A stretch of 64,000 nucleotides of DNA from the NCBI RefSeq assembly GCF_002139875.1, contig NZ_CP018793.1, forward strand, positions 124,001 to 188,000, written 5' to 3'. Source of the stretch: Campylobacter vicugnae. Lineage in GTDB: Bacteria > Campylobacterota > Campylobacteria > Campylobacterales > Campylobacteraceae. Below the pieces are notes generated by a model, which saw nothing but the letters and a program-made list of their open reading frames with translations, did not search any database and had not been told where the DNA came from. Positions within the stretch are counted from its first letter, which is position 1; each line of letters starts with the position of its first letter. Shown here in pieces: positions 9,570 to 18,837 of the stretch. A program made the position numbers and the translations under genes.

Positions 9570-10193
9570 TCTTTCATTCACATATTTTAATAAATCACTG
9601 CCAAATTCTCGTAACAAATCATCTAAAAATATATTTATATTATCAGGGTGCAACCCTATCCAAACATTATGAATTTCTGTGGTAATTCTAGGTGAGATAT
9701 GTCCGTTATTTGAACGAATTTTAAGTATATTTTCCCAATGAAATGAGCGATTTCGAAGTGTTTTTAAAAGATCAAGCGATATTTTTACTTTATCTTTATT
9801 GCTAAATTTATGCTTTATCCCATTTTTACGGTAAAAATTTCTATTATATTTATCATATTTTACAAAATCCATATCCTTTAAATTCATTATTTTGCTTAGC
9901 AATTTTTGCTTATGTATAATAAAAATTATATTGCCTAGTGATAGTCTAGATATATTTTGCGAATGAGACAGCTTGCTATCTACCATTTGAGAATAATCTT
10001 TACTTATCCAGTCATCGCCAACTTTAAGACACATTAAACGATCAAGCTGGTTTCTAAGCACTATCTCGATAAATCCTAGCTTATGTGCTATACTGCCAAT
10101 AAGATTTAGATTTTTCCTATGCTGCTTGATATCAAACTCATAGGAGGCTAATCTATCTTTTGAAAATAATTCCATAGCTCTACTAAAATCCAT
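9567..10193 (-). CDS. Abi-like protein with HEPN-type RNase motif
   Basis: 208 aa. The ATG at 10193 has AAAGGA five bases upstream. Two features resemble the Abi_2/AbiD-F family: an early helix GFIEIVLRNQLDRL and, near residue 150, LRNRSFHWENIL, which contains the R-x4-H motif (RNRSFH) of HEPN ribonucleases. Such proteins abort phage infection by cleaving RNA or act as toxins. No antitoxin-like partner lies next to it; neighbours are an iron-binding gene and flgE, so it looks like a solitary insertion. Family membership is by motif only; the defence function is inferred. Confidence 0.6.
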   Translation of the reverse strand: MDFSRAMELFSKDRLASYEFDIKQHRKNLNLIGSIAHKLGFIEIVLRNQLDRLMCLKVGDDWISKDYSQMVDSKLSHSQNISRLSLGNIIFIIHKQKLLSKIMNLKDMDFVKYDKYNRNFYRKNGIKHKFSNKDKVKISLDLLKTLRNRSFHWENILKIRSNNGHISPRITTEIHNVWIGLHPDNINIFLDDLLREFGSDLLKYVNER

Positions 10194-10350
10194 CAAATTC
10201 CTTTATTTTTATTCTTTTTTGCTGTTAAATTTTACTTTTTTGAGTTGAATTTATCTTTAAATTTTTATCTTTTTTGGAAGTGTGCTATTGCGAGTGATGC
10301 GTGATAATCTCATTATCATCACACAAAACAAATCGCAAAAAATTAAATTT

Positions 10351-10365
10351 TGGAACGCATTTTGC
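10351..10365 (+). promoter_or_regulatory. Sigma-54 promoter of flgE
   Basis: TGGAAC...TTTGC: GG at 10352-10353 and GC at 10364-10365 with exactly 10 nt between, matching the -24/-12 geometry. It lies 44 nt before the flgE start. Campylobacter hook genes are known to be RpoN-dependent. Confidence 0.85.
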
Positions 10366-10408
10366 TTTTGATAAGACCAAATAAATTTTAAAATACAAAG
10401 GATCACTC

Positions 10409-13201
10409 ATGATGGGAGCATTATGGTCTGGAGTTACTGGTCTTCAGGCACACCAAGTAGCGATGGATGTAGAAGGTAATAACATAGCAAATGTAAATAC
10501 CGTAGGTTTTAAATATTCTCGTGCTAGTTTTGCTGATCTTTTTAGTCAAACCCAAAAGGTAGCCACAGCACCTCAAGGTAATCTAGGTGGTAAAAACTCT
10601 ATGCAAATTGGTCTAGGCTCTACTGTAAATACAGTTACTAAAATATTCAAGCAAGGTACAATCCAAACTACAGACAAACAAAGCGATATGGCTATCCAAG
10701 GTGATGGATTTTTTGTAGTATCAGCTGATGGCGGTAAAACCTATATGTATACTAGAAATGGTGACTTTAGCTTAGACTCTCAAGGTAATTTCGTAGATCG
10801 CAACGGCTATATAGTCCAAGGCTGGATGAGAAATGAAGATACCGGCATAATCGATCCTACAGGCCCACTAGATAATATCGTAATAGAACCAGGTATGTCT
10901 ATGGAAGCCAACCCTACTAGTGAGCTAGCTATCATCGCCAATCTAAATTCCGGCTCAAACATCGGAACCAAAAACTCTCCTATCTATACACTAGATCAGT
11001 ATAATGACTTTTTAGATATCAACGGCAATGGCTTATGGGATGATGGCGAGGCTAAAAATCCAAATGATTTAAATAACAATACCTATTATATTAACTCAAA
11101 CAAAGAAGTAGCAGTTAAAGAAGCCGGCGTAGATCTAGGCGTAGTCTTTAATGGTGCTGGTGAAGGGCTAAACCTAAGAGAAGGTCAAGGTATGTGGGTT
11201 AGCTATGCTGATGCGAAGGCTACATTTGGGCCACTTAATAATAATGCTAATAATCTAGATATACATATATCTATTAATGGTATAGAGATACCTAAAACTA
11301 CTGTAACTAAAATGGATGATGTAGCTAAAAAGATAAATGAATTTACCAATCAAACTGGGGTTCGTGCTACAGTAATTAATGGCAATGAATTACAACTAAC
11401 TAATAATAACAATCAAGGCACTACCGATGCTTCTAAAAATATCAAAATTAGAAAGCTTGAAGGCGATACTACATCTATCCAAACAACAAATGTAATAACA
11501 GCATATAAATATACCTACTCATCAGCTGCTGGTACTAATGCAGGGCATAGCTATAGCGATAGCGCTGCAAGGGTGGTAAAAACTACAGAAGATCTAAGAA
11601 AAGCTATGCAAACAGACGCTAGAGAGTATGTCAATTATAGTGGTACTAGAGTATCAAACGCAGTAAATGGCGCTACATACTTTGTAAATGCTGTTATAGC
11701 TAGGATTGATGGCGGACAAGGTGGTTTTGCTCCTGGTAACCAAAATACAATAGAGCAAGCTATAGAGGATTTAAATAATGCTATTACAGATCAAACTTTA
11801 TTTGCTAATCTTCAAGGTAAGGGCGTAGTATCTGCGCCTATATCTGAATCAGCTGTTGCGTCTATAAATAATATTATAAACGATATAGAGGCAATTGGTG
11901 CTGATGCTGGAAATCAATACAATAGTGTAAATGATCTAAAAGAAGCTTTAAGAGAATTAATCACAGATGATAAGCTAGCTGCTATGGCAGCAGCTGAGTG
12001 GGACTCTCCACGAGATGCTGATGGTAATGGTAACTTTAATAACAACACTGCAAATGGCTTACCTGGTGCAGATCAAGATAATACAAATAGCAACGCTACA
12101 TATAGAGATATAAATCTAAATGATGGAGTGCAAGTAACAGTAAATGAAAAGGGGCAATTCGTATTTAAAAACCCTTCAGGAGATGCAAGTTACGGACAAA
12201 ATGATGGGCACACTATAGTCAATCAAAATCAACAAGGTGGTACAGATGTAAAAGATAGCCCAAATGCCTTTACTGATGCTAATGGCGTAAAACAAACTCC
12301 ATCAAATCAAGATACATATATAAATGATTATAATATGCAAATAGCAGTAACTGGATATAGCAATATAGAAGAAAATATCAATGAAAACTCAGCTCTAGCT
12401 GATGTATTTAAAAGCCTTAGTGGTGGTCTAAGCACAGGAACAAGCGAGAGAATCTCAAGCAACCTTACAATGTCTAGCCACGCAGCTACAACTGAGATAT
12501 ATGATAGTCTAGGCTCTAAGCATGAGATTAAATTTGAGTGGAGAAAGGTCAGCTATAGCCCAGAAAATGGTACCGAGTGGTCTTTGCTTATTCAAGTGCC
12601 AGAACCAGGTGTATTAAATGCTGATGGAGCAGTATCAAATGTAATATCTGGCTCAGCTAGATTTAATAACGATGGAACATTGCTAGGATTTACTCCTACT
12701 ACTTTGACATTTACAGCAAATAACGGCTCAGCCCCAGGTCAAAACATAGAGCTAAACTTTGGTAAGATAGGCGACTCAAATGGTCTAAGAAGTAACGACA
12801 ATCCAAGTGCTACTGATAATATCGTACAAGATGGCTACGCAGCAGGAAATTTAACTGGCACTAGAATAGATGAGTCTGGTACTATCATAGGAAGCTTTAG
12901 CAACGGTAGGAGCTTTGGTCTAGCGCAAGTAAGCCTTGCAGTATTTACCAATAATGAAGGTCTAGAGACTAGAGGTGGTAATATATTTAGCCAAACTGCC
13001 AATAGTGGTGATCCGGTATTTGGTGCTGCAGGGACTAGCAGACGTGGAACTATCACAGCAAGTGCTTTGGAGATGAGTAATGTGGATTTAAGCCGTGCAT
13101 TAACCCAGCTAATCGTAGTCCAAAGAGGCTACCAAGCCAACTCTAAAACTATAACTACAAGCGATCAAATGCTTACTAGCTTATTGCAGATTAAGCAGTA
13201 A
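10409..13201 (+). CDS. flgE: Flagellar hook protein FlgE (long form)
   Basis: 930 aa, secreted by the flagellar type III apparatus and polymerised into the hook. The N-terminus (GALWSGVTGLQAHQVAM, then EGNNIANVNTVGFKYSR) and C-terminus (SALEMSNVDLSRALTQLIV, ending QMLTSLLQIKQ) are the conserved rod/hook helices. The middle, about residues 180-800, is Asn/Asp/Gly-rich and would form the exposed, variable hook domains. It corresponds to the long Campylobacter hook protein (C. jejuni Cj1729c type, called flgE2 in some annotations). AAAGGA precedes the first of two adjacent ATGs. It sits behind its own sigma-54 promoter, far from the fliK-flgD cluster. Confidence 0.93.
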   Translation: MMGALWSGVTGLQAHQVAMDVEGNNIANVNTVGFKYSRASFADLFSQTQKVATAPQGNLGGKNSMQIGLGSTVNTVTKIFKQGTIQTTDKQSDMAIQGDGFFVVSADGGKTYMYTRNGDFSLDSQGNFVDRNGYIVQGWMRNEDTGIIDPTGPLDNIVIEPGMSMEANPTSELAIIANLNSGSNIGTKNSPIYTLDQYNDFLDINGNGLWDDGEAKNPNDLNNNTYYINSNKEVAVKEAGVDLGVVFNGAGEGLNLREGQGMWVSYADAKATFGPLNNNANNLDIHISINGIEIPKTTVTKMDDVAKKINEFTNQTGVRATVINGNELQLTNNNNQGTTDASKNIKIRKLEGDTTSIQTTNVITAYKYTYSSAAGTNAGHSYSDSAARVVKTTEDLRKAMQTDAREYVNYSGTRVSNAVNGATYFVNAVIARIDGGQGGFAPGNQNTIEQAIEDLNNAITDQTLFANLQGKGVVSAPISESAVASINNIINDIEAIGADAGNQYNSVNDLKEALRELITDDKLAAMAAAEWDSPRDADGNGNFNNNTANGLPGADQDNTNSNATYRDINLNDGVQVTVNEKGQFVFKNPSGDASYGQNDGHTIVNQNQQGGTDVKDSPNAFTDANGVKQTPSNQDTYINDYNMQIAVTGYSNIEENINENSALADVFKSLSGGLSTGTSERISSNLTMSSHAATTEIYDSLGSKHEIKFEWRKVSYSPENGTEWSLLIQVPEPGVLNADGAVSNVISGSARFNNDGTLLGFTPTTLTFTANNGSAPGQNIELNFGKIGDSNGLRSNDNPSATDNIVQDGYAAGNLTGTRIDESGTIIGSFSNGRSFGLAQVSLAVFTNNEGLETRGGNIFSQTANSGDPVFGAAGTSRRGTITASALEMSNVDLSRALTQLIVVQRGYQANSKTITTSDQMLTSLLQIKQ

Positions 13202-13219
13202 TTTAAAGCGGTACGAGTA

Positions 13220-13353
13220 GCGTGATAGTCAAACGATACTAACTATCGTTTGGCGACGCTACGAGACATAAAAGCGAAGCTACCTTGCGTGATAGTCAAA
13301 CGATACTAACTATCGTTTGGCGACGCTACAAGAGATAAAAGCAGAGTCGCCTT
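13220..13353. repeat. Two tandem 67-bp hairpin-forming repeats
   Basis: Units 13220-13286 and 13287-13353. The first 43 bases of each are identical; the rest is degenerate. Each unit contains AAACGATA, a 5-nt loop, TATCGTTT, enclosed by AGCGT/ACGCT pairing, and GATAGT/ACTATC offers an alternative pairing. The repeats lie just behind flgE and are richer in GC than the flanks. No U-tract. Confidence 0.85.
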
Positions 13354-13433
13354 CTCATATAAAACTTTGCAAAATCGGTATTTAAATTTGGATATTTATT
13401 TAAATTTAGATTGTTAAAATAGATAGGAATAAA

Positions 13434-13470
13434 ATTAGACTTGATTTTATAGATCAAGTCTAATATATTT
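13434..13470. terminator. Bidirectional terminator between flgE and the lipoprotein operon
   Basis: ATTAGACTTGAT (13434-13445), 7-nt loop, ATCAAGTCTAAT (13453-13464), followed by ATATTTTTAT. A perfect 12-bp stem between convergent genes. Confidence 0.8.
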
Positions 13471-13500
13471 TTATAGTCAAATGCTAAAAATGTAGAGAAA

Positions 13501-14700
13501 TCAAAAGCCTAAATTCACTCCGCCACCATCATTTATCTGATAATTAGCATCGCGACCTATATTGTATCCAGCGCCACTTCCGCCACCAAGTGGGCGACAA
13601 ATATTGTCTTTTTTGACGCTACCTTGAGTAATTTTGCCATAAGAGAGCTTTGGGTCTGCTCTAGTGATCTCTATAGTTCCGACTTTTGTTTCTACTCTAG
13701 AGTCTGATGTGCTTTCTTTGGTGTAGCTATCTTGGAGTCTTTCGCCCTGTGAAAAGCACTCATAAACATCTCCTATATTAAGCTTTTGTGTAAATACAGC
13801 TTCACCGCCATTTACTGCGGCTACTTTTAGCGGATATATTGCATTTAGTATATCTTGGCTTATTTTAGATGCTATTTTTGCGATAGCAGATTCACTGGAG
13901 TTGATATTGTTTTTTACATTTACGGCCATTGTTAAGGAATTTGAGTATTTGATCTGGCGAGTAGCAAATAAGATCACTTGATAATCTACAGCAACTTCTA
14001 TTTTTGCAGTAGTTTTGCCAGTTAGATTGCTTGTTTTTGTTTGTCCTTGAGCGCCAGCTATATTAAAAAGTAAAAAATAATCACTCCCAATTACATTTTT
14101 AAGCTTATATATCTCATCGCTTGCAGCATCTGCTGAACCTATAAGAGCCTTTTCCATAGCGTAATAGCCGCTATTATCTCGGTCAAGTATATTGAATTTA
14201 CGACTTTCTAATAGATCTGCTATTATGTATTTTTTGAGTCTTTCGCCTAATTGTCTATATTCATGCGAAGAGCTATCAAATACGCTCACAGATCTCCTGG
14301 ATTTAGAGCTTAATCCAGGAGCTTTGTAGGATTTTGTAGTTTTTGAGTTTTTGATAGCAACCTTAGCTACCCAATTACCCTTGCTATCTTGATAAGCATC
14401 AATTACTTCGTAACTATCAGCTCTGCCTTTTGTAGCTTTAGTAATATTTTCATTGTAGCTATCTACCATATCTGAGCCGCTATTGCTATTAACTGAAATA
14501 ATATTGGATTGTTTAATGGAATTGATATTAACTCCACTCATTTTGCCAATAGCTTCTACAATAGCATTATTTATAGCTTCTTCTCTAGTTACTCCATGCC
14601 CTTCACCTGTGCTTGTTTTGGTTACTGTTTTTGTAACTACTGAGGCGCTAGAAGTGCTGGCAAATAAAGCAAAAATTACGAAAAATAAAATATGCTTCAT
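13501..14700 (-). CDS. Secreted CsgG/FlgT-like envelope protein
   Basis: 399 aa with a signal peptide (MKHILFFVIFALFASTSSA). Residues about 30-60 (STGEGHGVTREEAINNAIVE) match the FlgT N-terminal pattern. Residues about 150-300 (LGERLKKYIIADLLESRKFN, ILDRDNSGYYAMEKALI) look like the CsgG/LpoB-type nucleotide-binding-fold domain. The C-terminus is Gly-rich. It is the last gene of the five-gene operon. The exact role is unknown; in this context an outer-membrane-associated or periplasmic partner of the lipoproteins is likely. Confidence 0.65.
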   Translation of the reverse strand: MKHILFFVIFALFASTSSASVVTKTVTKTSTGEGHGVTREEAINNAIVEAIGKMSGVNINSIKQSNIISVNSNSGSDMVDSYNENITKATKGRADSYEVIDAYQDSKGNWVAKVAIKNSKTTKSYKAPGLSSKSRRSVSVFDSSSHEYRQLGERLKKYIIADLLESRKFNILDRDNSGYYAMEKALIGSADAASDEIYKLKNVIGSDYFLLFNIAGAQGQTKTSNLTGKTTAKIEVAVDYQVILFATRQIKYSNSLTMAVNVKNNINSSESAIAKIASKISQDILNAIYPLKVAAVNGGEAVFTQKLNIGDVYECFSQGERLQDSYTKESTSDSRVETKVGTIEITRADPKLSYGKITQGSVKKDNICRPLGGGSGAGYNIGRDANYQINDGGGVNLGF

Positions 14701-14709
14701 ATCAAACTC

Positions 14710-16068
14710 CTAGAAATCGTCTATAGTATTTACTATACGAGATTTGCGTTCTATAGTATTTCCTGGCTGTGTTTCAGTCCGTATTTGACTCGCGCTGCCA
14801 TTATCGTTGTTATTAGAAATCATATCTGTGGTATTTTTATAAGAAGCATAAGAATAAGCTCTTACAACCCCAACATGTGGTATGCCATTTTCATCTACTA
14901 AATTCCAGCGTCGTATAGTGCGAGTACCTCTAATATCGCCTCTTGTTGTAGCTCTGATTTTTTGGCTAACTTGATCTATTATATTAGCTATAGCTTGGCT
15001 GGTAACTTGTTCTCCGCCTTCTGTGAGATTTGTTTTTTGAGTGATTGTCTCTTCTAGAATTTCTCCTGTTTTAACACTATCGCTAAAAGATAGATTAACA
15101 TTCATAAATTCTTGTATCGCTTGATCTGCTTTATTAAGAGCTGTATTTTCTGCTATTTGCATTTTTCTATTTGCAAATCTACCCTTTGTATCTTCTAGGG
15201 AAATTCCCCAACGACCATAGCTTAATAGTACAGGCGCTCCTGTTTCATCATAGACTAATCTTAGTCCATATTCTTGCAAGAATCCCTCTTTGTCTTTTGG
15301 TAAAAATTCTGTGATTTTCTTGCCTTTTCCTGTAATTAATGAAGGTCTTTTTAGTCTCATATCCCTTGCTATATCTCTTGTTTTTTTGCTCATTACAGCA
15401 ACGACACCTATCTCATACCCATCTCCAGCAGATGCTTTTGCTATGTAAGTTTGCACTGGCACTAATCCGCTCATACTGCCAAAGGCTTTTTGCATAATAT
15501 CTTGAGTAAATTTTTCAGCATATAGAGTCTTTTTTCTTTCTTCTGTTAGTCCTTCTACCTCAACTCCTAATTTTTTTAGTTCATTATCTAATTTTGCGCC
15601 GGCTAATTGCGTTACTTTATCAAATATCTGTTTCATTGTTCCGCCTTTTGGCAGTTCTTCAAATTCCATTTTATTTGTAGAATCATCTTTTTCATAGCTA
15701 CTTATAGTTTCACCTGCATGCTTACCAAAGGCATCTCTGATAAAGTTTCCTTGCAGTGATATCATAGCTTTGTTGTATCCGATTTCAGCGGCTTTAGCAA
15801 AATCGCTATCATTTTGGCTAAAAGGTATATCTGCTGTTCCATAGTAGAAAGTGCGCTGCTTCTCATCTGTTACTCCCCAGTCAATTCCCATATCGTTTGC
15901 AAAATCATCTATAGAATCTTGAACACTTTTTGGCTCTACATTGACCATGCTAGCATCTGAAATTTGATTTTGGCTACTTATATCAGCTTGAGTTAGCTCA
16001 GCTGGTTTTTCTCCTTGAGCAAATAGCAAACTAGCTGCAACAAGCGAACATAATATAATTTTTTTCAT
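14710..16068 (-). CDS. Exported protein of the lpoB operon (DUF6844-like)
   Basis: 452 aa with signal peptide MKKIILCSLVAASLLFAQ. I do not recognise an enzymatic motif. The N-terminal third contains DWGVTDEKQRTFYYGTADI and AAEIGYNKAMISLQGNFIRD; the C-terminal part has NKADQAIQEFMNVNLSF and RGDIRGTRTIRRWNLVDENG. I associate this arrangement with a family found next to CsgG/LpoB-like genes in other Gram-negatives (DUF6844, from memory). The start has AAGGA upstream; the stop is 9 nt before the next gene. Periplasmic or outer-membrane-associated role inferred from the operon. Confidence 0.6.
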   Translation of the reverse strand: MKKIILCSLVAASLLFAQGEKPAELTQADISSQNQISDASMVNVEPKSVQDSIDDFANDMGIDWGVTDEKQRTFYYGTADIPFSQNDSDFAKAAEIGYNKAMISLQGNFIRDAFGKHAGETISSYEKDDSTNKMEFEELPKGGTMKQIFDKVTQLAGAKLDNELKKLGVEVEGLTEERKKTLYAEKFTQDIMQKAFGSMSGLVPVQTYIAKASAGDGYEIGVVAVMSKKTRDIARDMRLKRPSLITGKGKKITEFLPKDKEGFLQEYGLRLVYDETGAPVLLSYGRWGISLEDTKGRFANRKMQIAENTALNKADQAIQEFMNVNLSFSDSVKTGEILEETITQKTNLTEGGEQVTSQAIANIIDQVSQKIRATTRGDIRGTRTIRRWNLVDENGIPHVGVVRAYSYASYKNTTDMISNNNDNGSASQIRTETQPGNTIERKSRIVNTIDDF

Positions 16069-16130
16069 TTTGTTATCCTTAATATAAATATAAACCCTAG
16101 CCGAAGCTAGGGCAGAGATAGAGTGATAAA

Positions 16131-16751
16131 TTACCAGCTTACGCTTTTGCTTGAACCGGCTTTATTGATTGTTTTTTCATCTTCCCAATATACCAATCCA
16201 GATGTAAGATCAGTTAAACCTAGCAAAAAGAAATACTCAACTTTTGTTTTGCCATTGTTTAATTTTATATTATCTTGACGAATTTTGCCAAATAGTGAAA
16301 AATCAGGCGAAACTAAAGTGCCTTTTTTGGCTATTGTTTTTTGATTGAACTCATCATTATCTCTTAGCTCTCTGACATCTTCGCTCATTGAATCAAGCGC
16401 CCCACCTGCAGCTACAGCAGAAGTTAATACGAATTTGCCAGATCTTCTCATAGCTTGAGTGATTTTGCGAGTTAGTTTTTCAGTGTCTAGCCTTAAGGCT
16501 GTGTCGTTTTTGATACGGCCGATAGCTACAACTTTTCTAACTCCTGGCTTTTGGTTTGCAAAAGCTGGATCGCTTAAAAGGCTATTTATCATAGTTTCAG
16601 CTGCAAGTTCAAAGTCTTCAGAGCTTAAGCCCATAGTTGCGGTGTCGCCTTGGTTTATATTGCCAGAGTTGTCTGTATACATAGGTTGTGGAGTACAACC
16701 ACTAAATATAAATGTAGCTGCTGCTACACTAACTAAAAGAAGTTTTTTCAT
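16131..16751 (-). CDS. lpoB: Penicillin-binding protein activator LpoB-like lipoprotein
   Basis: 206-aa lipoprotein (lipobox FSGC, Cys about residue 19). The body has LpoB hallmarks: KVVAIGRIKNDTALRLDTEKL, KITQAMRRSGKFVLTSA and VSPDFSLFGKIRQ. In Enterobacteria LpoB is the outer-membrane activator of PBP1b, and it sits beside ycfL there as here. The ATG overlaps the ycfL-like stop (ATGA), so the two are coupled. Whether a Campylobacter PBP is the target is not known from this window. Confidence 0.8.
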   Translation of the reverse strand: MKKLLLVSVAAATFIFSGCTPQPMYTDNSGNINQGDTATMGLSSEDFELAAETMINSLLSDPAFANQKPGVRKVVAIGRIKNDTALRLDTEKLTRKITQAMRRSGKFVLTSAVAAGGALDSMSEDVRELRDNDEFNQKTIAKKGTLVSPDFSLFGKIRQDNIKLNNGKTKVEYFFLLGLTDLTSGLVYWEDEKTINKAGSSKSVSW

Positions 16752-17143
16752 TTTGTTCCTTTTGAAGTGAGATGTATTTTAAAGCTTTTTGCTCTTTGAT
16801 CTTGTGCAAGTTTGTTTATAATTAGCTCACGATTTGAATTTAAGCGAATATTTTTATAGTGATCATCTATAGCATTTCTCAATACAAAACCTTGCTCGTC
16901 TAGCCAATCTACTTTATATGATAGATTAATTGCGGATTTGCTTTTTAACACTATTTCACACTCTAAAAGACCATTGTTATTAAAGCGTTTTTTTACGCTT
17001 TGAACAATCTTTGGATCAATAGCTTCAAAAGTTACCAAGCTAGAATCATAATAAGAATCTTCTAAGACCACATCGGTAGTCTTGTTTGTGCAACCTGTAA
17101 TTAGTGTTGCAAATATTGTTATAATAAGTAGTAATTTTTTCAT
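16748..17143 (-). CDS. ycfL: YcfL-like (DUF1425) lipoprotein
   Basis: 131-aa lipoprotein (signal ending LITGC). The YcfL pattern is recognisable: NNGLLECEIVLKSKSAINLSYKVDWLDEQGFVL, abbreviated here by its ends NNGLLECE and WLDEQGF, then the C-terminal QDQRAKSFKIHL. It overlaps lpoB by 4 nt, and the same ycfL-lpoB order occurs in E. coli, which supports both names. Molecular role unknown. Confidence 0.72.
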   Translation of the reverse strand: MKKLLLIITIFATLITGCTNKTTDVVLEDSYYDSSLVTFEAIDPKIVQSVKKRFNNNGLLECEIVLKSKSAINLSYKVDWLDEQGFVLRNAIDDHYKNIRLNSNRELIINKLAQDQRAKSFKIHLTSKGTK

Positions 17144-17144
17144 A

Positions 17145-18521
17145 TTATCTCTCTTGTACTATTACTTGTGGTTGTGTTTTTTTGTCTATAGAGCGAACCC
17201 AGATAAGCGCGTTTTTCTTTTTATCTACCTTGCCGCTAGCTATTGTAGCGCCAGTGGAATCTTTTATGGTATATGAGCCATTGTTTGGCACCATAGCAAT
17301 ATTTGCTGTTTTAGGTAGAGTTTGCCATACTCTAGTATCGGCTACATTTATAGCAGACATAGTCGCGCTAGTAAGCAGTGAAAGCATACCATTTCCGTCA
17401 TTTGCTACAGCAGCGCTGGTTGCAGATTTAGCCGCCATTGATAATATAGATTTTGTTATAATCCCTGGGAGCTCTATTTTAAACTCAGTAGCAAAGATAT
17501 CATCAAAATTGCTTACTTGCGCGGCTTTATTGTTGTTTATGGATATATTTTTATAGCTTGCGTCTCTCTTTTTTAGCGTAGGTAGAGCAAGATTGAGTGT
17601 AGCTATATTGTTAGAAGACATTACATAAGGCATATTTATTCTAAAGTTTTCTTTGATCGTGCCAAGACCATCTTCATAAGCTAAAAATATATAACGCTTG
17701 CCATCATCTCTAGTTCTTTTGGCTTTATTTTGTAGGGTTCTATTTATGTTGGCAAAGGTTCTATTTTTAGGATTTGCTATAGCTATTTCTCTGAATTTAT
17801 CTGCTGAATTTGCATAATCACCATCTAAAAAGAAAAAGACCGATGCAAGATAGGTAGCATATGGATTTGTAAATTTTTCGCTTGTTTTAAACTCGGCAAA
17901 TAGTTGAGAATATTGCTCTTGTATTACTTTAGAGTTTTTGGCATTTTCTTTGTAGTTTGGATCATCTTTTTTAGCTTTTTCTAGCTCTTTTTTGTTGGCT
18001 GCTATTTGAGCTGCAAAATAATCTTTTGCTTTATCTTGACGGAGCAAGGCTCTATTGAACTCAACTCTAGCATTTTCATAATCGCCTAAACTCATAAAAT
18101 TTAGCCCTTTATATACATTTACCATTATACGCTCATATAGATTGCCATCATAATCAGTAAATGTATCATTTAAAAGCACGCCTATAGCGTTTTTAGTAAC
18201 TTTGCTAGTAGTGCTTTCTAAATCCACATCAAATTTATAGCTATCTTCTGCTAAATCCAAAAATTCATTACTTAATTCAAATTTTCCACAACTTCTAGCT
18301 ACTGATGCGGCATTGATAGATAGATAGATTGGGTCATCTCCATCTTTTGCTTTTTGTAGCTCATCTGCTAAATAATTTTTAGTATCGCAAGCTGGAGTTT
18401 TAAAATCTTGAACAAAATCTGTTGGTTTATTGGCAATAGAAAAAGCAGTGCTAGAACACCCGCTTAAGCCTATACCTACAGCTGCCAAAATGGCACAAGA
18501 TAACACTATATTTTTACGCAT
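17145..18521 (-). CDS. Large TPR-like lipoprotein heading the lpoB operon (COG3014-like)
   Basis: 458-aa lipoprotein: signal with lipobox LSGC, then helical repeats. Examples are MSLGDYENARVEFNRALLRQ near residue 135 and FFLDGDYANSADKFREIAI near residue 235, both TPR-like. The C-terminal third is beta-rich (TVASGKV-like turns, LIWVRSIDKKTQ). It is the first gene of the operon with AAAGGA before ATG 18521, and one base separates its stop from the ycfL-like start. Similar large lipoproteins precede ycfL-lpoB in other bacteria. Function unknown. Confidence 0.65.
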   Translation of the reverse strand: MRKNIVLSCAILAAVGIGLSGCSSTAFSIANKPTDFVQDFKTPACDTKNYLADELQKAKDGDDPIYLSINAASVARSCGKFELSNEFLDLAEDSYKFDVDLESTTSKVTKNAIGVLLNDTFTDYDGNLYERIMVNVYKGLNFMSLGDYENARVEFNRALLRQDKAKDYFAAQIAANKKELEKAKKDDPNYKENAKNSKVIQEQYSQLFAEFKTSEKFTNPYATYLASVFFFLDGDYANSADKFREIAIANPKNRTFANINRTLQNKAKRTRDDGKRYIFLAYEDGLGTIKENFRINMPYVMSSNNIATLNLALPTLKKRDASYKNISINNNKAAQVSNFDDIFATEFKIELPGIITKSILSMAAKSATSAAVANDGNGMLSLLTSATMSAINVADTRVWQTLPKTANIAMVPNNGSYTIKDSTGATIASGKVDKKKNALIWVRSIDKKTQPQVIVQER

Positions 18522-18837
18522 TATTTTCCTTTTATATTAGAGGTGAGAGTAAAAATTATATAATATAAACAAATAATAAATATTAAATTATGACTTAAAA
18601 TAAAATTTAAATTTATGATTAATGAATGTCTTTATATTTTTTTAAATTTTTATGAAAACCAGTTGGAGTATTTATATGGATTTTAATTCAAATTTGAGAT
18701 AATCAACTACAAATTCCTATCTAATAGCTTATCAAATAGATTTATCTTGCAAGGCTCCATATTTTCATTGCGCAAATCTTTCTGCGATGCTTATGTTATA
18801 ATGTCAAAAGTAAAAAAGTGGTATAAAATACTTATAG
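18522..18837. other. AT-rich intergenic region
   Basis: 316 bp between the divergent lipoprotein operon and the rhuM remnant. It should hold the operon promoter (minus strand), but I see no convincing boxes. No recognisable N-terminal rhuM coding sequence remains. Confidence 0.5.

Noticed and set aside
9353-9577. 74-codon minus-strand ORF after the Abi-like gene
   Set aside because: No ribosome-binding site or protein-like composition; it overlaps a terminator and the GC-rich hairpin.
13220-13353. Repeats considered as a CRISPR array
   Set aside because: Only two imperfect tandem units with no unique spacers and no cas genes.
18522-18837. A full-length rhuM with its N-terminus upstream
   Set aside because: A TAG lies directly before the conserved ITGQTAAE segment, and no RhuM-like coding is visible before it in any frame I checked.
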